Of a stretch of 64,000 nt of DNA, positions 45,056-54,671 are shown piece by piece. The DNA comes from Chitinophagaceae bacterium (lineage in GTDB: Bacteria > Bacteroidota > Bacteroidia > Chitinophagales > Chitinophagaceae): positions 124,001 through 188,000 of the forward strand of contig JADKAM010000001.1 in assembly GCA_016715365.1 (NCBI GenBank). Direction: 5' to 3'. Both the position numbers and the translations under genes were made by a program. The notes under the pieces were generated by a model. The model was not told where the DNA came from, ran no database searches, and saw nothing but the letters and a program-made list of their open reading frames with translations. How positions within the stretch are numbered: position 1 is the stretch's first letter; the number at the start of each line of letters is the position of its first letter.

Positions 45056-45577
45056 TTACTTTCTATTCAGGCCTCTTATTCGCTGGTGGTTAGGAGGACT
45101 TGCAATTCCATCACTTTTAAACAATGGTTGAAAAGCCCTTTCCAGTTCTGCTGTTTGTTCCGAAATACAAACTTTTTTTATGCTTAAATAAAATTTATAC
45201 GTTTCATATTTCAACCGGCCATGCCGTTGTCCAATCTGTTCAGACATACTGTTTAGCTTTAGAGTATCAGGCGCCGGTTTTTGTAACTCAGTGAACATTA
45301 CATTTTTCAAAGAATCAATTCCAAAAGTTAAATCAATTACTAAAGGACGAAATGACCGGTTAATTTCACGGAAAGCATCCATCTGTTGTTCATTGAAACC
45401 GAGTGTTTGCCTGAAGAATTTTCCGTTAAGCATATTTACACCAGAACCCGTACTGATACCAATGTTATCTTTTTTTTGATTTTCACTGTAATTATGATAT
45501 AGGATGGTCCCAATTGTTACTACATTCATTATTACCAGCAAAACCACTGCCCAGGTTAATATTTGGTTCTTACTCAT
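45056..45577 (-). CDS. Periplasmic heavy-metal-sensor-like protein (CnrX/Spy type)
   Basis: A 173-residue protein with one N-terminal membrane anchor (LTWAVVLLVIMNVVTIGTIL) and a helical periplasmic domain (TLGFNEQQMDAFREINRSF, then QIGQRHGRLKYETYKFYLS). This is the CnrX/Spy/CpxP-like layout. In metal-resistance systems such proteins control an anti-sigma factor, which fits the two genes upstream. Confidence 0.75.
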   Translation of the reverse strand: MSKNQILTWAVVLLVIMNVVTIGTILYHNYSENQKKDNIGISTGSGVNMLNGKFFRQTLGFNEQQMDAFREINRSFRPLVIDLTFGIDSLKNVMFTELQKPAPDTLKLNSMSEQIGQRHGRLKYETYKFYLSIKKVCISEQTAELERAFQPLFKSDGIASPPNHQRIRGLNRK

Positions 45578-45587
45578 CTTTGCTTAT

Positions 45588-45896
45588 TTATTCATTGCCA
45601 ATTTCATTATAAAAAACAAAATTTTCCATTCTGTCATCATTCATCACTACAACATCCGGTGTAGTATTTTTAGTTTGATAAAGACTGCCGGCAGCAACAC
45701 CGGAAAATACCGCTGCAACCAAACTAAATGCAACCACTGCTGTTTTCCAGACAGGCGAAACCTGTTTTACTTCGCTGAAATTCTTTTTCTCAATAGCCGC
45801 CATAATACGGGTTGATAAAAAAGGATTCGCTTCTGTATTTCGTTCCTTCTGTATTAAATCTTCAATTAACTGATGAATATCTTTTTTGCTTGTCAT
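45588..45896 (-). CDS. Putative anti-sigma factor, short
   Basis: A 102-residue protein with a soluble N-terminal part (IHQLIEDLIQKERNTEANPF), one membrane segment (TAVVAFSLVAAVFSGVAAG) and a short periplasmic end. It lies directly after the ECF sigma gene (gap 44 bases), the normal place for its anti-sigma factor. No zinc-binding HxxxCxxC motif is present, so the assignment rests on layout and position. Confidence 0.65.
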   Translation of the reverse strand: MTSKKDIHQLIEDLIQKERNTEANPFLSTRIMAAIEKKNFSEVKQVSPVWKTAVVAFSLVAAVFSGVAAGSLYQTKNTTPDVVVMNDDRMENFVFYNEIGNE

Positions 45897-45940
45897 TACC
45901 TTAACTGTTTAATGATTAGACAATTGGTTTATAAAAAATC

Positions 45941-46489
45941 CTATGGCCATTCCAGTTCTTTTTCAAATTTTTTTTTGAGGTTGCTTTTGGCACGCAGTAT
46001 AAGTTGCTCTACCGCACCTTCAGTGATCTTCATAATTTCAGCTACTTGTCGTTGAGGGAGTTCTTCATACCGGGAAAGTACAAAAGCAAGGCGCTGCTTC
46101 TCGGGCAGCTTATCAATAGCATGCTGAATAATTATTTTTTCCGAACGCTCTGTAATGATTGTTTCTGTCTGCTTATCTTTTGATGGTATCTGAAGCAGAT
46201 CCGAAAGTCCAATCCAGAAACCCCTGCGTTTTTTCTTTCGTAAATAATTTAAACTGGTGTTTACAGTAATGCGGTAAAGCCATGTAGAAAAAGCCGCCTT
46301 ACCTTTAAAAGAAGAAAGCGACTGATATACTTTTACAAAAACATCCTGGGTAATTTCTTCTGCATCCTGTTTGTTATGGAGAAACCCAATAGCGGCGCGA
46401 AATACATTTGTCTCATACTTTTTAATCAAAAGCTTAAAATCCTGTTGATTTCCGTCAAGAATACTTTGTATCAATTCAGATTCATGCAT
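45941..46489 (-). CDS. ECF-type RNA polymerase sigma factor
   Basis: A 182-residue sigma-70 family protein. Region 2 is EEITQDVFVKVYQSLSSFKG with STWLYRITVN. Region 4 is LPEKQRLAFVLSRYEELPQ with VAEIMKITEGAVEQLILRA. It is first in an operon with an anti-sigma-like protein, a CnrX/Spy-like protein, a Cys-rich secreted protein and a ferritin-like lipoprotein, which suggests a response to metal or envelope stress. Confidence 0.92.
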   Translation of the reverse strand: MHESELIQSILDGNQQDFKLLIKKYETNVFRAAIGFLHNKQDAEEITQDVFVKVYQSLSSFKGKAAFSTWLYRITVNTSLNYLRKKKRRGFWIGLSDLLQIPSKDKQTETIITERSEKIIIQHAIDKLPEKQRLAFVLSRYEELPQRQVAEIMKITEGAVEQLILRAKSNLKKKFEKELEWP

Positions 46490-46574
46490 GCTCCTGTTTC
46501 TTAAAATATTTAGACACCTGGTTATGGTTTTATCCTATGGGCGGGACAATTAACTTTATATTTTTCAACACGAA

Positions 46575-49500
46575 TCAAATGAATACTGTTGCCGTTTTAA
46601 CTGAGTTAGTTTCAGGTAAACTGGATACTCCCTTCTTACCATACTTTTCTTTCAGCCTATCCACTACATAATATACCATCGGCACTAAATAAACAGTCAG
46701 TATTAAAGATGATAAAAGCCCGCCAATGATAACCCAGGCCAATCCGTTTTTCCATTCACTGGCTGTTCCTTTTGCCAGCGCAATAGGAAGCATACCGAAT
46801 ACCATTGCCAATGTGGTCATCAATATTGGCCGCATACGTTCCTTTCCGGCTTTAATCAATGCCTCTTTATAGTACATTCCCTGTGCTTTTAACTGATTGG
46901 TAAAATCAACAATTAAAATGGCATTTTTAACTACTAATCCCATCAGCATTATTAACCCAAGCAGTGCAAATAAACTTAAATTGCTTAATGCTAAATTCAA
47001 TGCAAGAAAAGCACCAATGGCTGCTACGAGGATTGAAAACAAGGCAACAAAGGGATAAACAAAATTGTCGTACAATGCCACCATAATTAAATAAATCAGC
47101 AAAAAAGAAATCATTAAAACAGAACCCAATGCTCCAAAACTATCGTTCTGTCGTTTTATGTCGCTTCCCCAGGTCATATTTATTCCATCTGTCAAAGGAT
47201 TTTTTTTGAGATAAGCCACCACTTCATCTGCTACGGTTCCTGATGGACGACCTAAAGCATCTGCCGTAAGTGTTATAGCAGGCTGGCGGTCTTTCCTTTC
47301 TAATAGTGAAGGAGAATTGTCTCTCTCTACATTTGCAAACTGCGAAACTTCTATTGGCAAACCCATCGGATTTACAATAGATAATCGTTTTACATCATCA
47401 TAATTTTTTCGCTCAAATTCATCCAGCCAAATTCTTACAGGATATTCTGTTCCGTTTTCGGTAAGTGTTGCTTCATCATTTCCTGTAAAGGCTGTTCTTA
47501 AATTTAAACCTACATAAGCAGTTGTTAAGCCTAAGCGTTGCATTTTATCTTTGTCGGGAATTATTTTGTATTCAGGGCTTCCGGCTTCTACTGATAGACG
47601 GACATTATCAGCGCCAGGTATTTTTTCTACAATTGATTTTAATTCATTGCCTGATTTCATTACTAAATCCAGATTACTACCGCTCAAAGTAATTTCGATG
47701 GGTGCTGAACGGGGAATTAATCCCAGGGCTGCCATCGAATAATTAATTGCCGGATATTTTAATTTTAAATCTTCCCGAAGTGATTTCATAAAGGCTTCAG
47801 TAGCTAAATTACCGAGTTCCTTTTTTGATTTTAATTGAATGGTAAATTCAGTTTTATTTGCCGAGCCTACACCCAGACTTCCTATACCGGTGCTTGGGCC
47901 GCCAACATTACCGAATACTGTTGCCACTTCTTTTTGGTGCAGAATATAAGTTTCTACCTGCTGTGCAATCAAATTATTTTGTTGGATAGATGTTGACTTA
48001 TCAAATTCTAAAGCCATCCTGAATTTTCCCTGGTCGCCGGTAGAAATTAATTCTTTCCCAATGATTCCCTGTTTCATGATGCCCAAAGTCATTGCAAAAA
48101 GCAGCACTACAATTCCGGTAAAAATCAGTTTATGGCTTAAAACCCATTGCAGTTGTTTGCCATACCAGTTGATGAATTTATCTAACTGATGTTCGAACCA
48201 AAGCAGGAAGCGATTGAAAAAATTAGTAGGCTGCAAATCTTCTTTTATACCAATCCTTGATGCCAGCCAGGGTGTAAGGGTAAAGCCTACCAGCAAACTG
48301 GTGAGTGTAGAAGTTACCACCACCACCGAAAATTGTTTAAGCATATCAGCCACAAAAACCTGCAAAAACAGGATAGGCAAAAACACCACTACATCCACCA
48401 ATGTAATAGACAAAGCGGCAAATCCAATTTCCATACGCCCATCCATTGCAGCAACCCTTTTTTCCTTTCCCTTGTCTAAATGCTTTTGAATATTTTCCAA
48501 TACCACCACAGCATCATCTACCAGGATACCAATGATCAATGACATAGCAAGCAAGGTCATTAAATTTAAAGTATAACCCAATAACCACATCACGGCAAAA
48601 GCAGTAACTAAGGATGTTGGAATGGCAACAATTACAATTAATGAATTTCTAAAACTCCGTAGAAATAAAAGCATTACCAATGAAACCAATAGCACAGCCA
48701 ATATCAAATCAAATACAACTGAATTAACAGCAGCAATTGTATTATCAGTACTGTCGTCTGCAATAATAAATCTTACTCCTGCATTCGTATTTTGCGCTTC
48801 AATAGCTTTGAATTTATTGCGAACTAATTTTGAAACATCAACAGCATTGGCATCGCCCTGTTTTTTTAACATTAACCCAATGCCATTTTTACCATTATAA
48901 CGACTGATTGAAGTTGTTTCCTTAATTCCATCGGTTACAGTAGCCACATCTTTTAAATAAACAGGGCTGCCGGGAAGCGGCATTGCCACCTGCACATTTT
49001 TTATATCTTCTATTGTTGCAAATTTTCCTGTAAGCCTGACGGAACTGTTTTCTTTATCTGTTTGTACTTTACCGGCTGGTAAATCAAGCCCTGAGCGATT
49101 AACAGCATCTACCACCTGCGAAAGGGATAGTTTAAAAAGTTTCAATTTATCCTGGTTCACTTTTACCTGTACTTCTCTTTCTTCACCACCTAAAATGGTA
49201 ATCTCTGCCACTCCTTTCAACTGTTGTATTTGCGGCAGGTATTCATCTTTCATTTTTTGATAAAATGCTGTTGCAGGCAAATTACTTGTAACACTGATAG
49301 ACATTATCGGTAAATCATTGGGCGATACCTTACTCATTACCGGGCTTAAAATATCTGCAGGTAAGTCTTTACGAATATTGTCAATATAGCGTTGTGCATC
49401 CTGCATTGCTTTATCCAGATTAGTTCCATATTTCAGGTTTGCAATAATGATAGAAGCGTTGGGTAAAGATTTTGTAACCAGATAATCTACCCCTTCCATA

Positions 49501-49727
49501 TTAGATAAAGCATCTTCAATTTTTCTTGACACGGAAGTTTCCACTTCACCAGGTTCAGCACCCGGATAGACTGTTTTAATAACCACAACCGGCTGATTAA
49601 AATCGGGCATCAACTCATAACTGAGATTTTTATACCCGATAATACCCAGTAAAGTAAGCACACTGAAAAGAACAATTATCAGCGATGGACGTTTGATTGA
49701 TATTTCTGTAATATTCATCTTACTCAA
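46575..49727 (-). CDS. RND efflux pump of the second efflux operon
   Basis: A 1050-residue AcrB/CzcA-superfamily exporter, the usual length. Features: RPSLIIVLFSVLTLLGIIGY (TM1), PGAEPGEVETSVSRKIEDAL, the TM4 region with MSLIIGILVDDAVVVLENIQ, and a second TM block. The TM4 Asp pair is of the HAE type; substrate unknown. It is last in an operon controlled by a Crp/Fnr-type box and a TetR protein. Confidence 0.92.
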   Translation of the reverse strand: MSKMNITEISIKRPSLIIVLFSVLTLLGIIGYKNLSYELMPDFNQPVVVIKTVYPGAEPGEVETSVSRKIEDALSNMEGVDYLVTKSLPNASIIIANLKYGTNLDKAMQDAQRYIDNIRKDLPADILSPVMSKVSPNDLPIMSISVTSNLPATAFYQKMKDEYLPQIQQLKGVAEITILGGEEREVQVKVNQDKLKLFKLSLSQVVDAVNRSGLDLPAGKVQTDKENSSVRLTGKFATIEDIKNVQVAMPLPGSPVYLKDVATVTDGIKETTSISRYNGKNGIGLMLKKQGDANAVDVSKLVRNKFKAIEAQNTNAGVRFIIADDSTDNTIAAVNSVVFDLILAVLLVSLVMLLFLRSFRNSLIVIVAIPTSLVTAFAVMWLLGYTLNLMTLLAMSLIIGILVDDAVVVLENIQKHLDKGKEKRVAAMDGRMEIGFAALSITLVDVVVFLPILFLQVFVADMLKQFSVVVVTSTLTSLLVGFTLTPWLASRIGIKEDLQPTNFFNRFLLWFEHQLDKFINWYGKQLQWVLSHKLIFTGIVVLLFAMTLGIMKQGIIGKELISTGDQGKFRMALEFDKSTSIQQNNLIAQQVETYILHQKEVATVFGNVGGPSTGIGSLGVGSANKTEFTIQLKSKKELGNLATEAFMKSLREDLKLKYPAINYSMAALGLIPRSAPIEITLSGSNLDLVMKSGNELKSIVEKIPGADNVRLSVEAGSPEYKIIPDKDKMQRLGLTTAYVGLNLRTAFTGNDEATLTENGTEYPVRIWLDEFERKNYDDVKRLSIVNPMGLPIEVSQFANVERDNSPSLLERKDRQPAITLTADALGRPSGTVADEVVAYLKKNPLTDGINMTWGSDIKRQNDSFGALGSVLMISFLLIYLIMVALYDNFVYPFVALFSILVAAIGAFLALNLALSNLSLFALLGLIMLMGLVVKNAILIVDFTNQLKAQGMYYKEALIKAGKERMRPILMTTLAMVFGMLPIALAKGTASEWKNGLAWVIIGGLLSSLILTVYLVPMVYYVVDRLKEKYGKKGVSSLPETNSVKTATVFI

Positions 49728-49789
49728 TTAAAAATTATGAATTGTTCTTTTCTAAAAAACATGCAAGAGTTTTTCAGCACTTATTTATC

Positions 49790-50380
49790 TCATTTAATTT
49801 TAGTAAAAGTGATATGCCACATTCCTCTTAAATCGCCGGTTTTAAAATCGTATGCCATATCCAAAGGATAAAGCGTACTGATAGTTTTCCACACAGGTGG
49901 TTGTATATCGGCACTTTTACTACCATGACAGGAAGCACACATTTGCTGTAACATGATTGGTTTGTAAAAATGAACTTCGCCATTTTTACTCCCCTCAGTT
50001 ATGGGCTTTATTGAATCATTTATTATTCCCTGTTCTTTTAGCGAAGCAAATATTTTTAATATCCGCTCTTCTGATGTATCCGGCTTATTTGCTGGGTTTC
50101 TGTACTTCAAGGATGTTCTTCTTATTGTTACCGAATCGGAAGCATAAATATTTGTAAGTGAATACGCCGCAGTTTTACAATAAGGCACAGCACCTTCAAA
50201 ACCAGATTGGCTGATTGCGGTTTGCAGGGAACTTCGCAAGGTATCAAAGGTTTTCTTTACTATACTATTTCCCATTTTTGTATAATCTGATTTTAGGTTT
50301 TCCTTACTTTTATCGCTGTTATTGCAGGCAGCAAATAATGCAATTACCAGAATGGTGATAAAATAAATCGTATGCTTCAT
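49790..50380 (-). CDS. DUF3365 / c-type haem lipoprotein
   Basis: A 196-residue lipoprotein (signal ending ALFAAC) with a DUF3365 domain and one haem-binding motif CASCHG near the C-terminal third. Such domains bind a single haem c and act as redox or gas sensors in several signalling proteins. A free lipoprotein version between the adaptor and pump genes of an efflux operon is unusual. Function unknown. Confidence 0.82.
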   Translation of the reverse strand: MKHTIYFITILVIALFAACNNSDKSKENLKSDYTKMGNSIVKKTFDTLRSSLQTAISQSGFEGAVPYCKTAAYSLTNIYASDSVTIRRTSLKYRNPANKPDTSEERILKIFASLKEQGIINDSIKPITEGSKNGEVHFYKPIMLQQMCASCHGSKSADIQPPVWKTISTLYPLDMAYDFKTGDLRGMWHITFTKIK

Positions 50381-50392
50381 AATTCTTACTTT

Positions 50393-51568
50393 TTAATTCT
50401 TAATTAATACATTGGCTCCCTCAAAAAGATTTATAAAACCATTCGTTACAATTACATCTCCTTCTTTTAGTCCTGCTGAAACAGCCACTTTGTTTTCAAA
50501 TTTTTTGGATATAGTAATGTTTTGCAAAATAGTCTTGCCATTTTTTACGAGATAAACCTGCGGCTGACTTTCTGAACCAACAATAACAGCGGCAGGAATT
50601 ACGATACCTTGTTCAGGTGTATCATTTCTTAAATTCAATTTTCCAAACATGCCGGATTTAATCGTTAGGTTTGAAACATTGTTCACTGTAAACTGAACTG
50701 GAAACGAATTGCCAACATTTGCTTTGCTGCCTATCAAAGATGTTTTACCCTGCAACTTAATTTCGGGGGCTGCATCTGCAATAATTTCGTAGCTGTTTTT
50801 GTAATCAAACAATTTTAAATCGCTTTCAGGAACAGTAACCGTAAATCTTAATTGGCTTATATCCGTAATCTGCAGCAATGGAATACCCGGTGATGCAAAA
50901 GCCCCTACTTCACTTAGTTTGGCAGTTACCACACCATTAAAAGGAGCGTAAATAGTGGTTTTATTTAATTGTGCAATAATACTTGCCCGTAAGGCTTGTG
51001 CATTTTTAATCGCCGATTTTTGCATAATTGAGCTGCGTTGATTTTTTGCAGTTTGCAATTGCAATTCGGCTTTTTCTAATTGAATTCCCTGTATGGCATC
51101 TGCCGCAACAAGAATTTTGTATCGCCTTACATCATCCTCCAACCCATTTATCTGTATTTGATTTGCTTGTAATTGAATATCAACTTCTGAAGTGATATTT
51201 TGTATCTGTACATTTACCGTGTTCAATTGTTGATTCAGTAAAGCATCATCGAGTTTAATGAGAGCCTGCCCTTTTTTCACTATACTTCCTGCATCTGCAT
51301 ACATCGCATTTATTTTCCCCTGAACTTCAGCACTGAGTTTAGTTTCTTTATTTGGTTCAAATGTTCCTGTATAAAAATATACTGCATCAATACTTTCTAA
51401 TTTAGTTATTTGGGTTTGCACATTAATGGCCTGCTCTTTATTATATTGATACACTTTTTGTTGAGTTGTATCCTTATTTTTTTTAAGCCGAATAGCAATA
51501 ATTGCTACCAACAACAAAGGGATTAAAATGTATAAAAACGTTTTCCAATTGAATGACTTTTTTTTCAT
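50393..51568 (-). CDS. RND efflux adaptor of the second efflux operon
   Basis: A 391-residue membrane fusion protein with an N-terminal membrane segment (TFLYILIPLLLVAIIAI), a lipoyl-like half (AGSIVKKGQALIKLDDALL), an alpha-hairpin and a beta-barrel with the C-terminal motif GDVIVTNGFINLFEGANV. It connects the pump and the TolC protein encoded beside it. Confidence 0.9.
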   Translation of the reverse strand: MKKKSFNWKTFLYILIPLLLVAIIAIRLKKNKDTTQQKVYQYNKEQAINVQTQITKLESIDAVYFYTGTFEPNKETKLSAEVQGKINAMYADAGSIVKKGQALIKLDDALLNQQLNTVNVQIQNITSEVDIQLQANQIQINGLEDDVRRYKILVAADAIQGIQLEKAELQLQTAKNQRSSIMQKSAIKNAQALRASIIAQLNKTTIYAPFNGVVTAKLSEVGAFASPGIPLLQITDISQLRFTVTVPESDLKLFDYKNSYEIIADAAPEIKLQGKTSLIGSKANVGNSFPVQFTVNNVSNLTIKSGMFGKLNLRNDTPEQGIVIPAAVIVGSESQPQVYLVKNGKTILQNITISKKFENKVAVSAGLKEGDVIVTNGFINLFEGANVLIKN

Positions 51569-51593
51569 GTTGGCAATAATTAATTTATAATTC

Positions 51594-52919
51594 TTAATTT
51601 TTTAATAGTAATTGATTGGTTAGTTTTTTTAGTTCTAAATCAACCTTCAAATAATCCACCACTGCCGACAGGTAATTTTGCTGGGCTTCCCGTAGGGCAG
51701 TATCAGCCAGCAATACATCGGTTAAAGAAGCTGTTCCCTGTTTTTGTTGCAGTACAGTTTGTTCATATATGGTTTGCGCCAGTTTAATTTGTGAGCTATT
51801 AGTTTCAATAGACTTTTTCGATACCACCATTTGCCGTTTAGCATTATTGGTTTGCATAGCATTTTGTTCGGTAACAATTTGTACTTGTAATTCACTGTTT
51901 TTTATTTCCAGTTTTTTTTGGGTTATTTTTCGTTGGGTTACAGTACCATTAAATAATGGATAGCTTATTTGAATACCTGCAAAACCAATAGGATAGAATT
52001 TTAAAAAATCATTAGGTTGTTTGTCGTAGCCAAAACCTGTTTTACCATACGTTCCAAAAAGCGAGACCGAAGGGAGCCTGCTCTTTTTCAATGTATTCAA
52101 TTCACTCAGCAACAATTTGGATTGTGTATTTGCCAGGCGAATATCTATTGCCGGAGTGGCAGCATATTCATCACTCTTTTTATAAAGAATTTCCGGCTCA
52201 ATTTTCAGGTATTGGTCAAGTGGTATTCCCATTGCAAATTTCAAGGCATTCATTACCTGGTCATACCTGCTGCTAACTAATTCTCTTTGTGTTTCTAATT
52301 GTTCCTTTTGTAGTTGAACCTTACTCACATCTGTTCCCTTTGCCATCAGTTGTTCTTTAAGCAACTTCATATTTCTTAGAAGCTTTGCCGTGTTCACTAC
52401 ATTACTGTCAATAAAGGATAATTGCCTGAGTAAAAGCTGCCCGTTGTAATAGAGATTAGAAATATCAAAATAAATTTGCTCTTCGGTTTTTTGTAATTGC
52501 AAACCGCTAAGTTCTGCTGCAATTTTGGTGCTTTGCATGGCACCAAATACCTGCGGGTTATACAATGGCATGGATAATTGTAAGTTGGCATTAATGTTAT
52601 GGGGCACACCAAATTGTGTTTCCTTAAAAGTTCCTGCCGGTCCGCCAAAAATCGCAGCAGGCATTAGCTGCGTTGGCAGATCGGTAAAGTATTTATAATC
52701 TGCATTAGCTGTTATTTTAGGAATTAAATTGGCTGACGCCTCTTTTCTTTTTTGTTGGCTTATCGCAATATTATTTCTACTCATTTGCAAAGTCTTGTTG
52801 TAAACCTGTGCTGTATCAATGCACTGTTGCAGTGTCCATACCTGTGCCTGTACTGCGGTAAACCCTGTTACAGTAAGCAGTAGAACCAAAAATTGTTTGC
52901 GAATGTTCACTAACTTCAT
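51594..52919 (-). CDS. TolC family channel of the second efflux operon
   Basis: A 441-residue protein with a signal peptide (cleavage near AVQAQ) and two OEP repeats: WTLQQCIDTAQVYNKTLQMS and GTASLTDVLLADTALREAQQ. It is the outer-membrane exit duct for the adjacent RND pump. Confidence 0.9.
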   Translation of the reverse strand: MKLVNIRKQFLVLLLTVTGFTAVQAQVWTLQQCIDTAQVYNKTLQMSRNNIAISQQKRKEASANLIPKITANADYKYFTDLPTQLMPAAIFGGPAGTFKETQFGVPHNINANLQLSMPLYNPQVFGAMQSTKIAAELSGLQLQKTEEQIYFDISNLYYNGQLLLRQLSFIDSNVVNTAKLLRNMKLLKEQLMAKGTDVSKVQLQKEQLETQRELVSSRYDQVMNALKFAMGIPLDQYLKIEPEILYKKSDEYAATPAIDIRLANTQSKLLLSELNTLKKSRLPSVSLFGTYGKTGFGYDKQPNDFLKFYPIGFAGIQISYPLFNGTVTQRKITQKKLEIKNSELQVQIVTEQNAMQTNNAKRQMVVSKKSIETNSSQIKLAQTIYEQTVLQQKQGTASLTDVLLADTALREAQQNYLSAVVDYLKVDLELKKLTNQLLLKN

Positions 52920-52931
52920 TGGTCAAATTTT

Positions 52932-53219
52932 TTATTTGATGAGTAATAGCTGGCTATCCTCTATTCCTTTTACCGAATGTTTTATCATCGGCTCAATATG
53001 TACATAGTCGCCGGGTAATAAATTTTCTTTTATCCCTTTTTCATTTTCAAAAACTACTTCTCCTGTTACACAAACTAAAAGGGCAGGCATTTTTGTTGTA
53101 TGTTCTTTTAATAATTGGTTATTCAAAATTTGAATAGCCGTAACATTTCCTTCTGCTGCCTTAAAATGAGGAATAGCAGAAACGGGTTTTAGTTTTGTAT
53201 GCAAATCTTTTATGTTCAT
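52932..53219 (-). CDS. Small cupin-domain protein
   Basis: A 95-residue single-domain cupin (KEHTTKMPALLVCVTGEVVF, then LLPGDYVHIEPMIKHSV). Metal-ligand His/Glu positions are only partly present, so it may bind a ligand rather than catalyse. Its ATG overlaps the stop of the preceding lipoprotein by 4 bases. Confidence 0.8.
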   Translation of the reverse strand: MNIKDLHTKLKPVSAIPHFKAAEGNVTAIQILNNQLLKEHTTKMPALLVCVTGEVVFENEKGIKENLLPGDYVHIEPMIKHSVKGIEDSQLLLIK

Positions 53220-53689
53220 TCAAAATAGTTTTTAAAGGTTAAGAGATATTCCTGCATTTCTTTCAGGGTCACAGCATCTGCGTTACCAGCTTTTAATTTC
53301 TCCAGTTGGCCTTTTATCGGAATCAAAAAATTATGCAACTGATTATGAGACTCTCCGGTCATGGTACACTTGTCAAAAATTGTTTTAAATTCTGTCTGTA
53401 ACGAATCATTAAGTTTTACAGCTACCATTTTACCGGCAATACCGTTTTGAACAAGGGATGCCATATTGCTGATACCGGTAATGGTTTCGGCATTAGCCTT
53501 CCATTTTTTTCCATTATCTAACTGTACTTTGCCGGCAGTTTCTTCATGCGCCTCTTTGTTGTTCTTTTGCTCATCCTTCATTTCTGTCTTTTGATGATTT
53601 TCATGGTTAACTTCTTTTTCTTCGTTCTGGCTATTACAGGCAACAAATGCAAGAAGAGCGACGGGTAATAAAAATTTAAATCTTTTCAT
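53216..53689 (-). CDS. Hypothetical lipoprotein, charged
   Basis: A 157-residue lipoprotein starting at ATG 53689 (MKRFKFLLPVALLAFVAC). A highly charged linker rich in Glu, Lys and His follows, and then a helical domain (MVAVKLNDSLQTEFKTIFDK, then CTMTGESHNQLHNFLIPIKG). The CTMTGESHNQLH segment might bind a metal. Family not recognised beyond similarity in layout to small periplasmic metal-handling proteins. Confidence 0.65.
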   Translation of the reverse strand: MKRFKFLLPVALLAFVACNSQNEEKEVNHENHQKTEMKDEQKNNKEAHEETAGKVQLDNGKKWKANAETITGISNMASLVQNGIAGKMVAVKLNDSLQTEFKTIFDKCTMTGESHNQLHNFLIPIKGQLEKLKAGNADAVTLKEMQEYLLTFKNYFE

Positions 53690-54083
53690 TTTTAGATAAT
53701 TGTTTGTTTTGTAATAAAAAATATGATGCAACTGCTAAGAGTGCAGTTAAGCCGATACGAAATATCATAGCGTTTAAGGTTTTAACTTCATACAACCCGC
53801 CTTCGCTAATATGTAACTTCAATCCAATAAAAGCTGCTACGAGAATAACTACTGATATTACCAACAACCAAACTGACCACTTTTTCATTTTAAATAACCC
53901 ATACGCAGCAGCCAGGTATAAAATACTGCTGATGAAATTTGCCCACACAACAAGAGGTACATAGTTGCCTTCTTTTCCCCTGATACCAAACAGGTTGAAG
54001 ATTACGGAACTGCTGAGAAACAATGTAAGCAGGGCAAACAGCAGTAATGCAATGGCTGTTATTTTCAGAATTGTATATTTCAT
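53676..54083 (-). CDS. Small membrane protein, four membrane segments
   Basis: A 135-residue protein with four hydrophobic segments (for example ITAIALLLFALLTLFL and VWLLVISVVILVAAFIG). Function unknown. It overlaps the downstream lipoprotein start by 14 bases and follows the TetR gene by 5 bases, so it belongs to the efflux operon. Confidence 0.7.
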   Translation of the reverse strand: MKYTILKITAIALLLFALLTLFLSSSVIFNLFGIRGKEGNYVPLVVWANFISSILYLAAAYGLFKMKKWSVWLLVISVVILVAAFIGLKLHISEGGLYEVKTLNAMIFRIGLTALLAVASYFLLQNKQLSKNEKI

Positions 54084-54088
54084 ATAGT

Positions 54089-54670
54089 TTATACTTTTAT
54101 TAAAGTCAATATGCTCCCCATCAGTTTATTTCCCTTTTGTTTTACATCAAATGAGAATGCAGTTATCCGCCATTGCAGCATGTGCAGCCGGAAACTTCCC
54201 ATTATGATGTGCAGTATATCTTCTGCCGATGCAGATGTTTCAATAATACCTTCATGCTGACCCTGCTTTATTATTGGTAAAAGGTGTTTTCTTTTTGTTG
54301 CCATGATCTGCATAATAACAGCATTGATTTGTTTACTTTCTTCCAGCAGCCCTTCGGAGAATACAGCTACCAGAAAATGAGGATGCTTTTCAAAAAAGTC
54401 AAATTGGTTATTAAATACTGCTTTCAGTTTTTCCACCGGGTCTTCTAATTTTGCAACACAGGCCGTAAGCCTTTTGTCCATATCTGCAGCAAGATATTGG
54501 AGCATAGTAACGATAATCTCTTCTTTGCCTTTAAAATGGCGGTACAGAGCACTCTCTGCAAAACCCATCTTTGCGGCAAGGTTTTTTGTAGTAAGCCCTG
54601 CAAGCCCGGATTCTGTAAGGATTTCACCGGCCGCTTCAATAATTTCCAACTGACGTTTTTTAATTTCCAT
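54089..54670 (-). CDS. TetR/AcrR family regulator of the second efflux operon
   Basis: A 193-residue regulator with the TetR HTH near the N-terminus (LTTKNLAAKMGFAESALYRH). The C-terminal ligand domain has no assigned ligand. A dyad that could be its operator overlaps the -7 element of the operon promoter (55094-55113). It is the second gene of the operon, 1 base after the stop of the first. Confidence 0.88.
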   Translation of the reverse strand: MEIKKRQLEIIEAAGEILTESGLAGLTTKNLAAKMGFAESALYRHFKGKEEIIVTMLQYLAADMDKRLTACVAKLEDPVEKLKAVFNNQFDFFEKHPHFLVAVFSEGLLEESKQINAVIMQIMATKRKHLLPIIKQGQHEGIIETSASAEDILHIIMGSFRLHMLQWRITAFSFDVKQKGNKLMGSILTLIKV

Positions 54671-54671
54671 T

